Shown piece by piece: positions 45,123 through 58,167 of a DNA stretch of 64,000 nucleotides. A program made the position numbers and the translations under genes. The notes beneath the pieces are model-generated. The model worked only from the letters and a program-made list of their open reading frames with translations. It was not told the origin of the DNA and did no database searches. Source of the stretch: Clarireedia homoeocarpa (lineage: Eukaryota; Ascomycota; Leotiomycetes; Helotiales; Rutstroemiaceae); contig LNKV01000018.1 in assembly GCA_001465935.1 (NCBI GenBank), positions 518,542-582,541 on the forward strand. Direction: 5' to 3'. How positions within the stretch are numbered: position 1 is the stretch's first letter; each line of letters opens with the position of its first letter.

Positions 45123-47603
45123 TCAGTCCCCGTCGCCCATCTTCCCCAAATCCCTCCTCACCCTCCACACCCTGGCACCTATACCTCTTCCCTGTGAGCC
45201 ATGAAGTTTCTCCACCCATGGCACGTTTCTTAGATCTGATTCTTTGTTCCTTTCTTCCACGTTATCATCTGAATCCTCCTCATCCTCATCACCACACCCA
45301 TCCTTATTACCACCATTTGGTTCCTTTCTCCTCTTCTCCTTTTCGATCCAATCTCTTTTTACTAATTCTTCCGTGTATGCCCATCCTGGCGTGTCCAGCT
45401 TCCCACTCACAAGTACTATTTTCTTTCCTTCCTGGTTGATCTCCGCAAATACATTTGCAGAAACCGGCGTAAGCACTTGGAGGCGCTGACGCTGAACATC
45501 TATCCCGCGGACTAACGCTACACCTATTGTATATGAATGCCGCGGGTCAATGATTATAGTATTCGCTGGGTTGAAGTATGGGAGATTTTCATTAGGGGTT
45601 CTTATTACTGAAGGGCTTTGGAGAGATTCAAGAAGGACGGACGAGGAGTTGAAATCTGGGAGGTCATTTGACACTGGAGAGATCCCAATATCATCCTTAG
45701 TAGAGGATGAATAACCCGGAATAGCTAGTAGATCCTCTATTACAACTATCGAGACTAATGATCCGTTGATGGTTTCTGCGAGTAACTCGGCTGGTGGCTG
45801 CTCGCCGTAGCACATAATTCCTAAGAGTCCAGCGTTTCCGCCAGTGTATGTAATCTCCCACGGGGGGATAGAAGTGAGTGGCAGCGAATTCCATTCAAGT
45901 CCATTCTTGCTTGTAGGATCGAGGTGGAAGTAAGACATTGATTGCATAATCCGCAGATGAGCCGCTGTCCGCGTTGTATATTCGCTAGATTGAGAAGGTA
46001 ACGTATTAAATGGTGTGGTTTTGACGGCCTCTTGGAGAGTCTCAACTACCTCGGTGGGGCCCTCTTGTGACATGTAAATGACCTCTGTCGGGCGTACTTT
46101 GGCTATCAATTCCACAAGGATCTCAAGGCCGGTTCCTAGCACCCATCCAGGAGTGTTGATGATCAGAGGGCAATGATGATGGAGGGAAGCGAAGTTCTGG
46201 TAATGCGCAAATAAATCCAACGCACAGGACACATAGAGACTTGGGTCCATAGATGGGGTTAAAGCCCCCAAGGCATGGGCTCGAAGCAATCGACTTTTTT
46301 TGCCGGGTACGGGATGAGTATTTGGTGGACCGAAATTAGGCTCTCGGATGTGGACAAGACTCAGTTGACCAGGATGAGAATATTCAGGCTGCCCTGGGTC
46401 AAGATCAAGAAGTGCAACACCTGGAGGCTTCGACTTTCTCGACGTGCTATGCTTGCCATTCTGGGTCGATAAGAGTCTGTTGAGGAGTAATCTAGCGAAT
46501 GTTGACTTGCCAGAGCCCTTTGGGCCGCACAGAACTACTCGTTTTGTGATATGACTTGTGCTTGTAAGCTTTGACAACATTTCATTCCACTCTGGTGGTG
46601 ATATTATTGGCTGTAGATACGATCTACTAGGTGCATCCTCTGAGGATAGGAGCTGTAAGGATTAGTTACGTCTAGGAGAAATTCGAAGGGAGGCATACGA
46701 TCTGGAATGTGCTCTTTCCAACTTTTTTAAACAGCTGGGACAAGAACCCGGATTCTGATATTTGAGACTCCTCGTTCCAAAGCTTTCCAAAAAGAGGAGA
46801 TAGGGACTCCAAAGATCTAATCCCACTATCCGACTGATGCAACTGAAGAATCGCGGGATTGATTTCATTCCCTGGACATCTGATAACGGGCAGCGAATGT
46901 GAAGCAGCAGCATATATTCGGTACTTGGATTCGGATGCCTTCAGACCGGCACCTGCTAGTGTGATCTGTCCCTCTTTGATCTCAAGGTCACAATAACCAA
47001 GAATGACTATTCTCTGAACTCAGTCAACTGTTGCTCTTAATAACTTCAGGGCGTACTGACTTCACCAGGCATGAGCTTCACAGAGAGCGTTTCCTTTGCG
47101 ATGACCTTCGAGTTGTTCTCGCTAGGATTGAAGGTAGAAAAGACGATCGACGGTCTCCTGAATATCACTTCAGGAGAGGGCTCACGAGACTCGGAACTAT
47201 TGAATATCAGTAAGGCTACTGTGAAAGGCACGATAATATTCTGAGCAGCAAAGTCCGGGATTACAAACCTTGAAATACGGTCTTCCAGTTCATCTTTCTG
47301 TTCATTTTGTTCAACAGACGTTGGGCTGACTTGCGCAGAGCTCCCAGTTGATTGATCCTTACTCTTTGAGCGGGAATATTTGGCCGCAGCCTTTTCCGGC
47401 ACTTGTTTGGTGGGCTCTTGGGACTCAGTCCTAGAAGCTGGAGATAGTGCCTCTGAGCCATTCATGCGCTGAGCAGCAAGTGCTTTTCTAGCTGCAATGG
47501 CGCTCAACTCTGCATTAATTAGCGTCGAATATTTTAAAGAAGAGTAATTTCACTTACGAGGCTTCTCAGTGATGCCATCGAGCTTTCTTCTTTTGTTTGA
47601 CAT
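45123..47603 (-). CDS. GRC3: Polynucleotide 5'-hydroxyl kinase Grc3 (NOL9 family)
   Basis: Nuclear polynucleotide kinase that acts with the Las1 nuclease in ITS2 pre-rRNA processing and is linked to Pol I termination. Four exons (47558-47603, 47061-47509, 46699-47013, 45123-46652) give 779 residues. The Walker A motif is GPKGSGKST (about 313-321). The Clp1/Grc3-family acid block is LLDLDPGQPEYSHPGQLSL, and the lid-region TPGWV follows. The N-terminal part is basic (MSNKRRKLDG), followed by a Ser/Lys/Gln-rich tail and a beta-rich domain (IVILGYCDLEIKEG). Near the C-terminus is an acidic insert (CGDEDEEDSDDN). Every splice joint reproduces family sequence and the total is a multiple of three. 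Confidence 0.95.
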
Positions 47604-47822
47604 TTTGATATCAATGTTTGATGGTGCCTCATGACATACCGTAAATGTATAGAACTATATTATATTCATCTTCTCATTTGAAAGCGGCCGCAGCCCGATC
47701 AAAAATAAAAAAGTTATCCGAGATTTTTCCGAGCCTTACCAAAAAAAAAGTTTCGAGATGAATTCAATTAACCTTTACACTCAACTTGGATTTATCTTCC
47801 ATAACAATTCTTTCGAAATATC
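47604..47822. promoter_or_regulatory. Shared divergent promoter GRC3 / RPA34
   Basis: 219 bp separate the two start codons. It contains a NotI-like GCGGCCGC site at about 47685 and A-rich tracts (CAAAAATAAAAAAG, CCAAAAAAAAAGTTT). There is an AGATTTTTC/GAGATGA pair near 47720-47760 that weakly resembles the RRPE and PAC elements of ribosome-biogenesis genes in yeast; neither is an exact match. Confidence 0.5.
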
Positions 47823-49225
47823 ATGGGGCCTTCCAAAGTGAAGTCGCGCGAAGAGAAGAGCAATAAAAAAAGCTCTTCTAAAGCGTTCTCTAAAAAACAT
47901 GCGACGACAAAATCCCCACAAGACTTTAAGAGTACCGAATTCGTTGCTGAAAGCGACAACGAGAAAGATGAGCCTATAAGATCGGAATCAGACGAAGACG
48001 GGGACAACGATAGTGATTCCCTACCGGAGAATCTAACCAACTCAAAATCCAAAGCCAATGGCAAAGCTGCCGCAAATAGCAGTAGCTCTGAAGCCGAAAG
48101 TGGAAGTGAGAGCGAAAGTGGCAGCGGGAGTGAGGACGAGGAAGATGAGGATGCAGAAGAGCACCAGCAGGTTCAGACAGCTGTTAATGGAAAGAAAGAA
48201 AAGGCTTCACTAACTTCCAAGTGAGTCGAGAGACTTCTTAAAGATGTTTGGGCTTACTAATGTAAAACCAGAAATACCCCCAATGGTTCTTCGTCGAAAA
48301 CTATGTCAACGCCAAAACCTGCAGAATTCAAGCCACCAACTGGCTTTACAGCCGCTTCCTTTGACGACTCTCGGAAGCCATCCCAGTTGTTCGACGATTC
48401 AAAATTAGAGGCCAAGCAAATATGGTATATTACAGCACCGGCTACGGTATCCATTGATACAATAAAGGATATGTCGCTGCGAGGGGCAAAATCAGGAAAG
48501 GTAGTTCTATCGCAGAATGGAGATGAGTATGGATTTGTAGAGGATACGGCCGAGAATAAGGCGTACATGAAGCTCCTGCTCCCTAACAAAGCAAAAGATG
48601 GCTATCGGATAGGTATGTTTATGCCGCATTATTGCTCTCTATGTTGGAATGCTGACACGCATCAATAGAAAAGAGATCCATCGATCAAATATTTCACTTA
48701 CAGCAAGCTCCTAAGCTCATGAATGACAAAGGCTCGAGTCATGCCACAGTTCCAGCCAAAAGACCTGTTCGCAAACAGCCCAAGGGTCTCAGAATGCGAT
48801 ACGCGCCTGTGGGATTTGGTCTGAATGGAGGAAGCTCAATTGGATATTCATCTGATGAAGAAGACCGAAGTGGGTCTGATCTAGACAGCCATGGTAACTC
48901 CTCCAAGTTTCAGAGACCCTCCGGGGCTGAGGATGGAGCCTCGGGCTCCGATGGAGCCTCGGACTCCGATGTTGTCATGGAAGATGCGGAGCCATCGTCA
49001 GTCCCAGCTAAAAAGTCGAAGTCGAAGAAAGCGGCAGAAACCTCAGCGGAGAATGGTGAACGACCGTTGAAGCGAAAGAACAAGGATCAAGGAGAGAAGA
49101 AGAAAAAGCACAAGCGTTTGTCATCCAAGCCTGAGACAATATACAGTGGACTAACAACATATCAGAGAAAGCAGACAAAGCTTAGGCATAGCATGACCAA
49201 GGTAGTGCTATTTTCACTTCATTGA
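47823..49225 (+). CDS. RPA34: RNA polymerase I subunit Rpa34-like
   Basis: Non-essential-type subunit that forms the Rpa49-Rpa34 heterodimer, a TFIIF-like module of RNA polymerase I. Exons 47823-48220, 48272-48612 and 48669-49225 give 431 residues. The N-terminus is a Lys-rich then Ser/Glu/Asp-rich disordered region (about 1-130). The folded dimerisation part runs FKPPTGFTAASF through KQIWYITAPATVSIDTIKDM, GKVVLSQNGDEYGFVEDT and EKRSIDQIFHLQQAPKL. A second acidic stretch and a long basic tail (KKKKHKRLSSKPETIYSGL) follow, as in fungal and animal (CAST/PAF49-partner) homologues. The last residues are uncertain: reading through ends at 49225, while splicing at GTAGTG 49202 would end two codons after the joint. 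Confidence 0.88.
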
Positions 49226-50270
49226 CGGAGCGGCATCCTATATTAGACAGGTTGAGCCAGAATCACCTGCCTTAGTCGAGCTCCCTGAATGGAAGAGGCT
49301 CATCTACCTCTATTTCGATATAACAAACTTGGGGCTGGACATATTCTACCGGCATGAACCGGATCCATGGCACTCGAGCCTTCGTATTACACCTTCATTG
49401 ATCAGTCTTCATTGCTGATAATTGGATGTGTCTACAGCAACCAAAAACACACACAGGAAGATCAGCCTTAAGAGCGCTTCTAGCGGTAAGGATGTGCAAT
49501 TGCCAGTAATGCTAGAGTAACAAGAGTGAAGCTTGGAAAATTCTATTGTATCATGACGCCTAACCGTCAGAAGCTGGTATATGGATGGAGTTCTCGCATG
49601 GAGTTTTGGACATATAGCGGACCTGGAATTTTTGGGTTCCAAAGACGGAATCGGATTATGTGCAAGCTACGAAGTGTCATGATACCACTTTCGCAAGCCT
49701 AGTTACTTTGCCTGTACAAAATGCATTTCGTTGAACAGCAGCGTGTTCCGGCATGTCCTGTAAATCGAATTGCTTAATATGAATACTAGAAGCTTCACCA
49801 CCAGACTGCATTGACAGGGCTACAGAAGACTAGACTTTTGGCCAGTGAGAATAGTCAGAGAGAAGAAATGCCTCCAATGACGCTCGCCCGCTCAAGCTAC
49901 TAACAAAACTCCCCTCCATGTGCTGTGCATGATTTGGTGATTCCCCCACAACTTGTCCTACCTTGCGAGGATGATGATCTTCTAGCTTTAGCCCCCCGCG
50001 TTCTTTTATGCGATTTGATTGGCTTATTTGGAAAGCGGTGAACATGCGTGACAAGTAAGATTCCGATCCCGCAGCTCGCTTAGAGGGCTCAGAGGGGTAA
50101 CAAGTCTTCGTTAGCCTAACCTAAGTTTTTTCTAGCCTATCTTCTTTTACTTTATGTCTCGACTTCTACTCGATTACTATTTTCTTGTCCGTCCTCCTCA
50201 GAAAAAAGATCAATCAATAAGTTACCTCAATTTTTGGTATTCGTCAAGCTTGATATCAAAGATTGCAATC
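49226..50270. other. Intergenic between RPA34 and SHM2
   Basis: About 1 kb. No gene supported; 3' flank of RPA34, then the SHM2 promoter and a T/C-rich leader (50110-50270). Confidence 0.45.
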
Positions 50271-51888
50271 ATGGCAGCCAACGGTACTCAGACATATGCT
50301 CTCCCAACGTCTCATAAAGAGGTATATATTCGAATACTCCCAAAGTTGTTGAACCACCTTGTTGACTCATTTTGCTATAGATGTTGGAAAAATCTTTGGT
50401 TGAGACTGATCCTGAGATTGCTGAGATTATGGTAAGTCTCAATCTTAACCACATCTGCCGTGATCCCAGTTACTGACTTGAATCCTAGAAACTCGAGATC
50501 CAACGTCAGCGTGAATCGATCATCCTCATTGCCTCCGAGAATGTTACGTCCCGCGCTGTTTTCGATGCCTTGGGATCTCCCATGTCGAACAAATACTCCG
50601 AGGGATACCCAGGTGCTAGATATTATGGTGGCAACCAGCACATCGACTCAATTGAGTTGACTTGTCAGGCTCGTGCTCTGAAGGCTTTCAACCTGGACTC
50701 AGAGAAATGGGGTGTTAATGTTCAATGCTTGAGCGGTAGTCCAGCAAATCTTCAAGTCTACCAAGCCATTATGAGACCTCATGACAGACTTATGGGTCTT
50801 GATCTGCCTCACGGTGGACATTTGAGTCACGGTTACCAGACTCCTCAAAGAAAGTGAGCAGATGCAATTGTGGCACAAACTTTTACGCCAAGCTAATAGC
50901 TCATTTCAGGATTTCCGCTGTTTCAACATACTTTGAAACTTTCCCTTACCGCGTCAACTTGGAGACTGGTATTATTGACTATGACCAACTCGAGACCAAT
51001 GCCTTGATGTATAGACCAAAGGTTCTTGTTGCCGGAACCTCTGCCTACTGCCGTTTAATCGATTATGCTCGTATGCGTAAGATCGCAGACCTTGTTGGTG
51101 CTTATCTCGTCGTCGATATGGCTCACATCTCTGGACTGATTGCTGCTGGTGTTATTCCAAGCCCATTCGAGCACGCGGACATCGTTACTACGACAACCCA
51201 CAAATCCCTTCGTGGACCCCGTGGTGCCATGATCTTCTTCCGAAAGGGAGTTCGCAGGACTGATGCGAAGACTGGCAAGGAGACCCTATATGATCTCGAA
51301 GGTCCAATCAATTTCTCCGTCTTCCCAGGTCACCAGGGTGGACCCCACAATCACACCATCACTGCTTTGGCCGTCGCTCTTAAGCAAGCCACCTCAGACG
51401 ATTTCAAGAAATATCAACAGCAAGTTGTTGACAACGCCAAGGCTCTTGAGAACGAATTCAAGAACTTGGGTTACAAGCTAGTAGCTGATGGTACCGATTC
51501 TCACATGGTTCTTCTCGACCTTAGACCGCAAGCTCTTGATGGTGCTCGTGTTGAAGCTGTGTTGGAACAAGTCAACATTGCTTGCAACAAGAACTCTATC
51601 CCTGGTGACAAGTCCGCCTTGACTCCTTGCGGTATCCGTATCGGTACCCCAGCCATGACTAGTCGTGGTTTCGGAACCGAGGACTTCAAGCGAGTTGCTT
51701 CATATATTGATCAGTCTATCAAGATCTGCAAAGAAGTTCAAGGCGCTCTACCTAAGAGTGACAACAAGCTCAAGGACTTCAAGGCCAAGGTTGCCGGTGG
51801 TGAGATTGAGAAGATCAATGAGATGAAAAAGGAGATTGCTGCCTGGGCTGGTAGCTTCCCCCTTCCAGTTGAGGGCTGGAGAGAATAG
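50271..51888 (+). CDS. SHM2: Serine hydroxymethyltransferase, cytosolic
   Basis: PLP enzyme converting serine and tetrahydrofolate to glycine and 5,10-methylene-THF, the main one-carbon source. Exons 50271-50321, 50381-50431, 50489-50853 and 50910-51888 give 481 residues, the usual length of the cytosolic form. There is no mitochondrial presequence (start MAANGTQTYALP). Motifs: IASENVTSRAVFDALGS, NKYSEGYPGARYYGGNQ, the HGGHLSHGY loop, VVDMAHISGLIAAGV, the PLP lysine in TTTHKSLRGPRGA (about Lys 254), the GGPHNHTI loop and the C-terminal GTPAMTSRGF. The codons are regular and highly biased, as in strongly expressed genes. The first two exons are both 51 nt. Confidence 0.97.
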
Positions 51889-53146
51889 ATTTTAGATAGA
51901 CTGGATTTTGATTTAAGGTGTTACCGGTTGGGTTGGGTGTGGTTCAGAAAAGCAATTGGATTCATCATTTGCAGGCGCTACTTCTTTGATTGCTTCAACG
52001 CCGTCATGTTATACCAGGGGGTAGCAGGGATTTCATCGATGAAAGATTCGAGATAGAACATTTTCAAATGAACGATTACTTGTTCATATTTTACTGAGTT
52101 TATGCATCACGTGGAAGTTAGACGATGAGCATTGCATTGCAGGAGGTATCGCATTTGGTAGTATTGTGCAGTAACCATCTTCGCCCCTACACCACAACGT
52201 TTCCATGCCGGATCATGTGCGCACTATGCAAACGGCCTGGACCCACAACAATCATGTCATGTGCTCACCAATGAAGTTGTCTGCTTTCTGAAACAGGCAT
52301 CGATCATTATTGAATGGCCTTGGTCCAAGATAAGGGGGTAACAATCCAGGAAGTTGTGAGCCTACACCGTATTGTAGAATCAACGCATGATGCCAAAGCT
52401 CGGCTCTTACAGTTTGCAATCCGTTCCCTGAATACCGGAGCTACCTGTACCAGTTTGATCCTGAGGATGGGCGGCTGGCGATAGCTCCACGCATCCAACC
52501 TCAGACCCTCTCCGCATAACCTGGCACGCGCATAGTCTAGCACACGCATAACCTAGCACAAAATGTACCTGACAGGCTTTCGAAAAATCGACGATCGATG
52601 TACTTCGTAACTTATACTGGTAAGCATCGTCGTTTGGGAGGGAAAGAGACCGTATTCTCATACGACCAATACGATCTTCACGCTTGAGCAAGTAAATGTC
52701 CAAATTCCCATGTTTGTTTTAGCCGTGTAAACTTTGCGGTGCAGAGAAGGATTAGTCAAGCTTGCCACAACTGAAACCATGATGCTTTTATCGGCAAGCT
52801 CCCTCAGTGCTTCTTTCTGTTCCTTGATCGAAGACCCATGATCAGTTTTCATTGGTCAGAGTCTGACGCTTGTCTTAGTTGGGTGGCTTGATGCTTATAA
52901 GTGGGTCGGTTGTGGAGGCAACCGCAGGAGTCGCATCCGCTATCGTCATCCACTCGGTTCCATACATCTTGAAGCTCTTCTCCATCTCCATCTCCATCTC
53001 CATCTCTCCATCTCCGTCTCTCCCTTCCTTATCAACAATCCATCACTTTATCAAAAGAGTTGGGTATCGCATCAACATTTCAGCTCTGGTTCTCAATTCC
53101 ATTCATTACATTTGTCTTAATCCATCAATTCACAAGAGTCAACATC
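51889..53146. other. Intergenic between SHM2 and PEP4
   Basis: 1.26 kb. SHM2 3' flank and the PEP4 promoter. A CTCCAT repeat occurs at 52978-53020. A long frame (52879-53355) running into PEP4 in a different frame is a by-product of this low-complexity leader. Confidence 0.5.
52978..53020. repeat. CTCCATCTCCAT hexamer repeat
   Basis: Four CTCCAT units, then degenerate copies, in the PEP4 leader region about 130-170 bp upstream of the start codon. Confidence 0.85.
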
Positions 53147-54452
53147 ATGAAGGGAGCACTCTTTGCCGCAGCTTCGCTACTAGGCAGTGTGAGCGCCGGT
53201 GTTCACAAGATGCCTCTGAAGAAGGTATCTCTCTCCGAGCAACTGGCCACTGCCAACATGGAAACACATGCGAAACACCTCGGACAGAAGTACATGGGCG
53301 TCCGACCTCAATCCCATGCCGACGAGATGTTCAGGGACACTGCTATCCACGCTGATGGCGGGCACACTGTTCCAGTTTCCAACTTCCTTAACGCCCAATG
53401 TAAGATAACAATCTATTGCTACATGAGTTTCTGCTAACATGTATTTTACAGATTTCTCGGAGATCACTATCGGCACTCCACCACAAACATTCAAGGTCGT
53501 CCTTGACACCGGAAGCTCTAACCTTTGGGTTCCCTCCTCCGAGTGCGGTTCGATCGCCTGTTACCTCCATACAAAATACGATTCATCCTCATCATCTACA
53601 TACAAGAAGAATGGGACATCCTTCGAGATTCGCTATGGCTCTGGAAGCTTAAGTGGTTTCACCTCCCAAGATGTTATGTCCATTGGTGATCTCAAGATCA
53701 AGGACCAAACATTCGCCGAAGCTACCGAGGAGCCAGGTCTTGCCTTCGCTTTCGGCAGATTCGATGGTATCTTGGGTCTTGGATACGACACTATATCCGT
53801 TAACAAGATCGTCCCACCTTTCTACAACATGATTGACCAAGGGCTCTTGGACGATCCAGTTTTCGCCTTCTACCTCGGCGACACCAACAACGGTGAGGAG
53901 TCGGAAGCCACTTTTGGTGGTGTCAATAAGGATCACTACACTGGCAAGATCACCGAGATTCCATTGAGACGTAAGGCTTACTGGGAGGTTGACCTTGATG
54001 CTATTACCTTTGGCGACTCAACCGCTGAGCTTGACAACACTGGTGTAATTCTTGACACCGGAACCTCTCTCATTGCCCTCCCATCCACCCTTGCTGAGCT
54101 CCTCAACAAGGAGATGGGTGCCAAGAAGAGCTACAATGGTCAATACACAGTTGACTGCAACAAGCGTGACAGCCTTCCAGATTTAACCTTCACACTCAGC
54201 GGTCATGACTTCACCATCGGCCCATACGATTACATTCTTGAGGTTCAAGGTTCCTGTATTTCTAGCTTCATGGTATGTTTTCATCTCCATATATCTGCAC
54301 TGCTGGGTATCATTTTACTAATAATGAAATAGGGTATGGACTTCCCAGAGCCAGTAGGACCTCTTGCCATCTTGGGTGACGCATTCCTCCGAAAATGGTA
54401 CTCTGTATATGATCTCGGCAAGAACACCGTTGGTCTTGCTAAATCGAAGTAA
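53147..54452 (+). CDS. PEP4: Vacuolar aspartic protease (proteinase A / saccharopepsin)
   Basis: Pepsin-family protease that matures the other vacuolar hydrolases. Exons 53147-53399, 53452-54272 and 54333-54452 give 397 residues, the normal length. A signal peptide (MKGALFAAASLLGSVSAG) is followed by a pro-segment (HKMPLKKVSLSEQL to about residue 70). The mature part has the first catalytic Asp in VVLDTGSSNLW (about 103), the Tyr flap FEIRYGSGSLSG, and the second catalytic Asp in VILDTGTSLIAL (about 286). A glycosylation site NGTS lies near residue 138. The last exon carries the pepsin C-terminal block GPLAILGDAFLRKWYSVYDLG. Absence of a GPI signal or dibasic extension sets it apart from yapsins; the sequence is closest to Pep4. 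Confidence 0.95.
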
Positions 54453-56569
54453 GTTATACTTCAGACGATGAAGTGGTGGTTGTAACAAACTGGATATGAC
54501 TCGTGTATTGAGAGATGGAAGTTTCCTTAATTGTAGTCTAAGGGGTCTAATATTTTTATGGTTGCCATGCATGGGATTTTGAAGGATAAGGTCATTTCCT
54601 TGCCCAGAATGATGAGATTGACTAGATTGATCAGCTCATTTCTTTGATGTCAATATACCTTTAGTATGATCACTGAAATAAATTACTACCAATGATTCAT
54701 AACTTTTAACCTCTATTGATGAATGATATTGACTGCGTTTATAAGTGTCAAACTGAATGCACCCAGAGGTGTGATGACAAGGAATGCATAATCATGTGAA
54801 TCGCATTTCAATATGAGAGCATGATCCAGCCTATCTTTAGCGTGCCCGGATATAACTCAAGACTGCAGCTATCTAGTACATTTCCTATGGGCTTGGAAAG
54901 GGTCCATGGATAGGAGCATATTACCAAACAGTGCTTCCTCACGCATTGAAAGGACGGACCTAGCCTTTCAACATCCATGACGCACAGCGCAGGCGCAGCT
55001 TGAAAATCTGTAAAACGCGAAACGCACTACTCCGCATCATATACCGTTTTGCAGTATGCGGTTGTTGCTCGTCTCGTCATTAGATGTACAAATGAATGCA
55101 TCTAATCTTACCATCTATATCTAACGGTCTTCATTCTAGACTTAGGTTCCGCGGGACGGAAGCGTTGTCTTCTGGACAATTGGAACGGTCTACTACGGAT
55201 GCGTTTCGTAGAACGAAATTGATGGAGCTTCGTTGCATATTTGTGGCGTGGTATACATAAAGGCCGGGCACAACATGGGAAACACGGGGTCAAGGATACT
55301 AGTTGGCGAGGCGTGTAAGGGAGCACCGGACTTGCTTGAATACTTCGCAATGGTCAACGTCAATTCGAGCAGACTTTAGGAAAATGAGAATTCAAACCGT
55401 GAAAGATCTCAAATTACTGAAATGAGGTGTGAATGAGTGCCGGGCCAAGAGAATCTGAAGTTATTTCCAGTGGGATAGCTTTGATCTTTGTTTGTATCGA
55501 CATGTCTGTTCCCTTCATTACTAAGGGTATCGTGACAGATATCTAGAGAGGAAGCTCAGATTCTTATTTACAAGAGAAGGCAGTACAACCGCAATGAGAA
55601 TGGATGGGACGCAGGACCAATGTTGTAATCAAGATTGACGGTCACGAACTAGACGTAAATGGAACAACAGTGTTGTTTAAAGGAGTAAGTTGTGCATTGC
55701 TCGACGAGAGGTTTTGATGAGAGACACAATGGTTATAATCTCGGTTTTAGAAGGATGGGAAAAACCCATATAGGATCTTCAGAAGCCAAGTCAAGTGATT
55801 GTTGAATTGCATGTCCATAGCTGTGCTGAATATGAGATGAAAAGTACAGACAAGACTGTAACATTCGAATCGTACTTTATCCTCGAAACCCCAAAATTTC
55901 ATCTAATTTAACAACGTGCATTTTGCTTGAGCATTCAAATCTTCCTGCTGCCACTGGACAGAGAGTAGACAGACAGCTTTTTATCATAGCAGCTATCAGC
56001 CACTGCTAGAGCGTCGACCGCGCTGCTGAGGGTCATCGACTCTGGTGCGTAGGCCTCTATTAGACATGCTGGCCAAATCGATCTCTAGATTCTCCCGCTT
56101 GTGACTTTATACAATACTAGACTCTACATGCAAACGTGAATGAAGTAATGCGAGCCTGAAGCTGGCTTTCCCCAGTTTCACGTTCTACCGACCTCATCGG
56201 AAGCTTGCTCTGGCTAGCAATCAAAGACGTATTGTGGAACTCTTCAAGTTGGAAATGTCAAGACACTACTAGAAGATCCAACTTGTTTGTATCCCTTGCA
56301 TTCCTTGGAGGGGTCGGCATTGAATAGAATTTGTCGAATGGCCCTTGATCTCGTCTAGAATGATAGAATGAAGAGACGCAAAATGTAAGGAGTAGCCGAT
56401 CAATCACGTGAAATGTACGGTACAACTTACCCGCATTAGTTTTCAGGCTAGCGCGTCGATTGGTATCCCACGACGAAAAAAAATAATCCTGGAGCTTTGG
56501 AAATTTTACGAAGGTGAAGCCTCCTCCAACAACCCAATCCAACATCAACGACAACAGAACACCAACAAA
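54453..56569. other. 2.1-kb interval without a supported gene
   Basis: PEP4 3' flank and NOP56 upstream region. The longest frames (up to 142 codons, minus strand) overlap the NOP56 leader and coding sequence and look like chance. Base composition is mixed. Box C/D snoRNAs can hide in such regions, but I found no convincing C/D pair by eye. Confidence 0.4.
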
Positions 56570-58167
56570 ATGTCTGCCGTTGACTACCTCCTCCACGAGT
56601 CGGCCACTGGTTATGCAATCTTTCAGGTTGTGCACCAAGCCGACACAATTGGCAATCGGTTGAAGGAGGTTCAAGATGCCGGACAAGACCTTGCGAAATT
56701 TGGCAAAATGGTCAAGCTTGTCAACTTTGCGCCATACAGGTTAGTTGTTACAACATTGCTATCAATTTTTGTGTGCGAAATATTGACCAATTTAGAAATG
56801 CTGCTGAGGCGCTTGAAAACATCAATCTTATCTCTGAGGGTGTTCTCCCCGACTACTTGCGATCGAACTTGGAATTGAACATGCCAAAGCCTTCAAAGAA
56901 GAAGAAGACGATTCTCGGAGTCTCGGATAAGACATTGGCCGGTAGTATCAAAGGAGCTTTCCCTGGTATTGAGTGTGAGACTGGTGAAACTTCTGAGGTG
57001 GTTGCAGACTTACTTAGAGGATTGAGACTACACGCTCCCAAGTTGCTGAAGGGTCTGCAGGAGGGCGATGTGGAAAGAGCGCAATTGGGTCTCGGTCACG
57101 CATACTCTCGCGCGAAGGTCAAGTTCTCGGTCCAAAAGAACGACAACCACATCATCCAGGCTATCGCGACTTTGGATAACCTCGACAAAGCCATTAACAC
57201 ATTCTCTATGCGTGTACGCGAATGGTATGGATGGCACTTCCCGGAACTCATCCGAATTGTCTCGGACAACCATACATACGCCAAACTCGCTCTGGCAATT
57301 GGCAACAAGAAGAGTTTGACTGACGAGTCATTACACGACATTGCCGCAGTTGTGAATGACGATGGTGATATCGCACAGGCTATTATCGATGCCGCAAAAG
57401 TCAGTATGGGTCAAGATATATCTGTCACTGATATGGAGAATATATCTGCATTCGCGAACCGTGTTGTCAAGCTTGCCGAGTATAGAAGGTCTCTGTTCCA
57501 ATACTTGACCAACAAGATGGCAATAGTTGCACCGAACTTAGCTTCTTTGATCGGTGAAGTCGTTGCAGCTCGACTTATCTCCCACGCCGGTTCCCTCACC
57601 AACCTTTCCAAGTACCCCGCCTCTACCGTCCAGATTCTTGGTGCCGAGAAGGCATTGTTCAGAGCCCTGAAGACCAAGGGAAATACTCCCAAGTATGGTT
57701 TGATCTACCACTCCAGCTTCATTGGCCGCGCAGGAGCAAAGAACAAGGGACGCATTTCTCGATTCTTGGCAAACAAGTGCAGTATTGCAAGCAGAATCGA
57801 CAACTTCTCCGAGGCGCCAACAACCAAGTTCGGAGAGGTATTGAGGCGACAAGTTGAAGAGAGGTTAGAATTCTACTCCACAGGAGCCGCACCCACAAAG
57901 AATCAAGACGCTATGGTAAGAATGCACCCATCAATCATTACTATCTTTACTAACAATTGTGAATAGAAATCAGCCATGGATGCCGTTCTTGGCGACATCA
58001 ATGTTAATGGCCCATCAGACGATGTTGAGATGGCCGAGGCTACCCCCAAGAAATCGAAGAAGGACAAGTCAGAAAAGAAAGAGAAGAAGGAAAAGAAGCG
58101 AAGACACAGCGAAGTAAACGGCGAAGATGGAGAGAAAAAGAAGAAGAAGAAGAGCAAGGCCGAATAG
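56570..58167 (+). CDS. NOP56: Nucleolar protein Nop56 (box C/D snoRNP core)
   Basis: Core protein of box C/D snoRNPs that guide 2'-O-methylation of rRNA. Exons 56570-56739, 56796-57915 and 57967-58167 give 496 residues. N-terminal domain: MSAVDYLLHESATGYAIF, VHQADTIGNRLKEVQ, VKLVNFAPYRNAAEALEN. The coiled-coil and Nop domain follow, with WYGWHFPEL, IAPNLASLIGEVVAARLISHAGSL, YPASTVQILGAEKALF and HSSFIGRAGAKNKGRISRFLANKCSIASRID. The C-terminal tail is Lys/Glu-rich (KKSKKDKSEKKEKKEKK). The wording of the N-terminus and the ILGAEKALF block fits Nop56 better than Nop58. Three joints keep frame. Confidence 0.97.

Noticed and set aside
49202..49250. Possible last intron of RPA34 (GTAGTG..TTAG)
   Set aside because: The donor is weak and the spliced frame stops after two codons; cannot be preferred over reading through to 49225.
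52879..53355. 158-codon ORF overlapping the start of PEP4
   Set aside because: It reads the CTCCAT repeat as Ser/Ile and then PEP4 coding sequence in the wrong frame; no domain resemblance.
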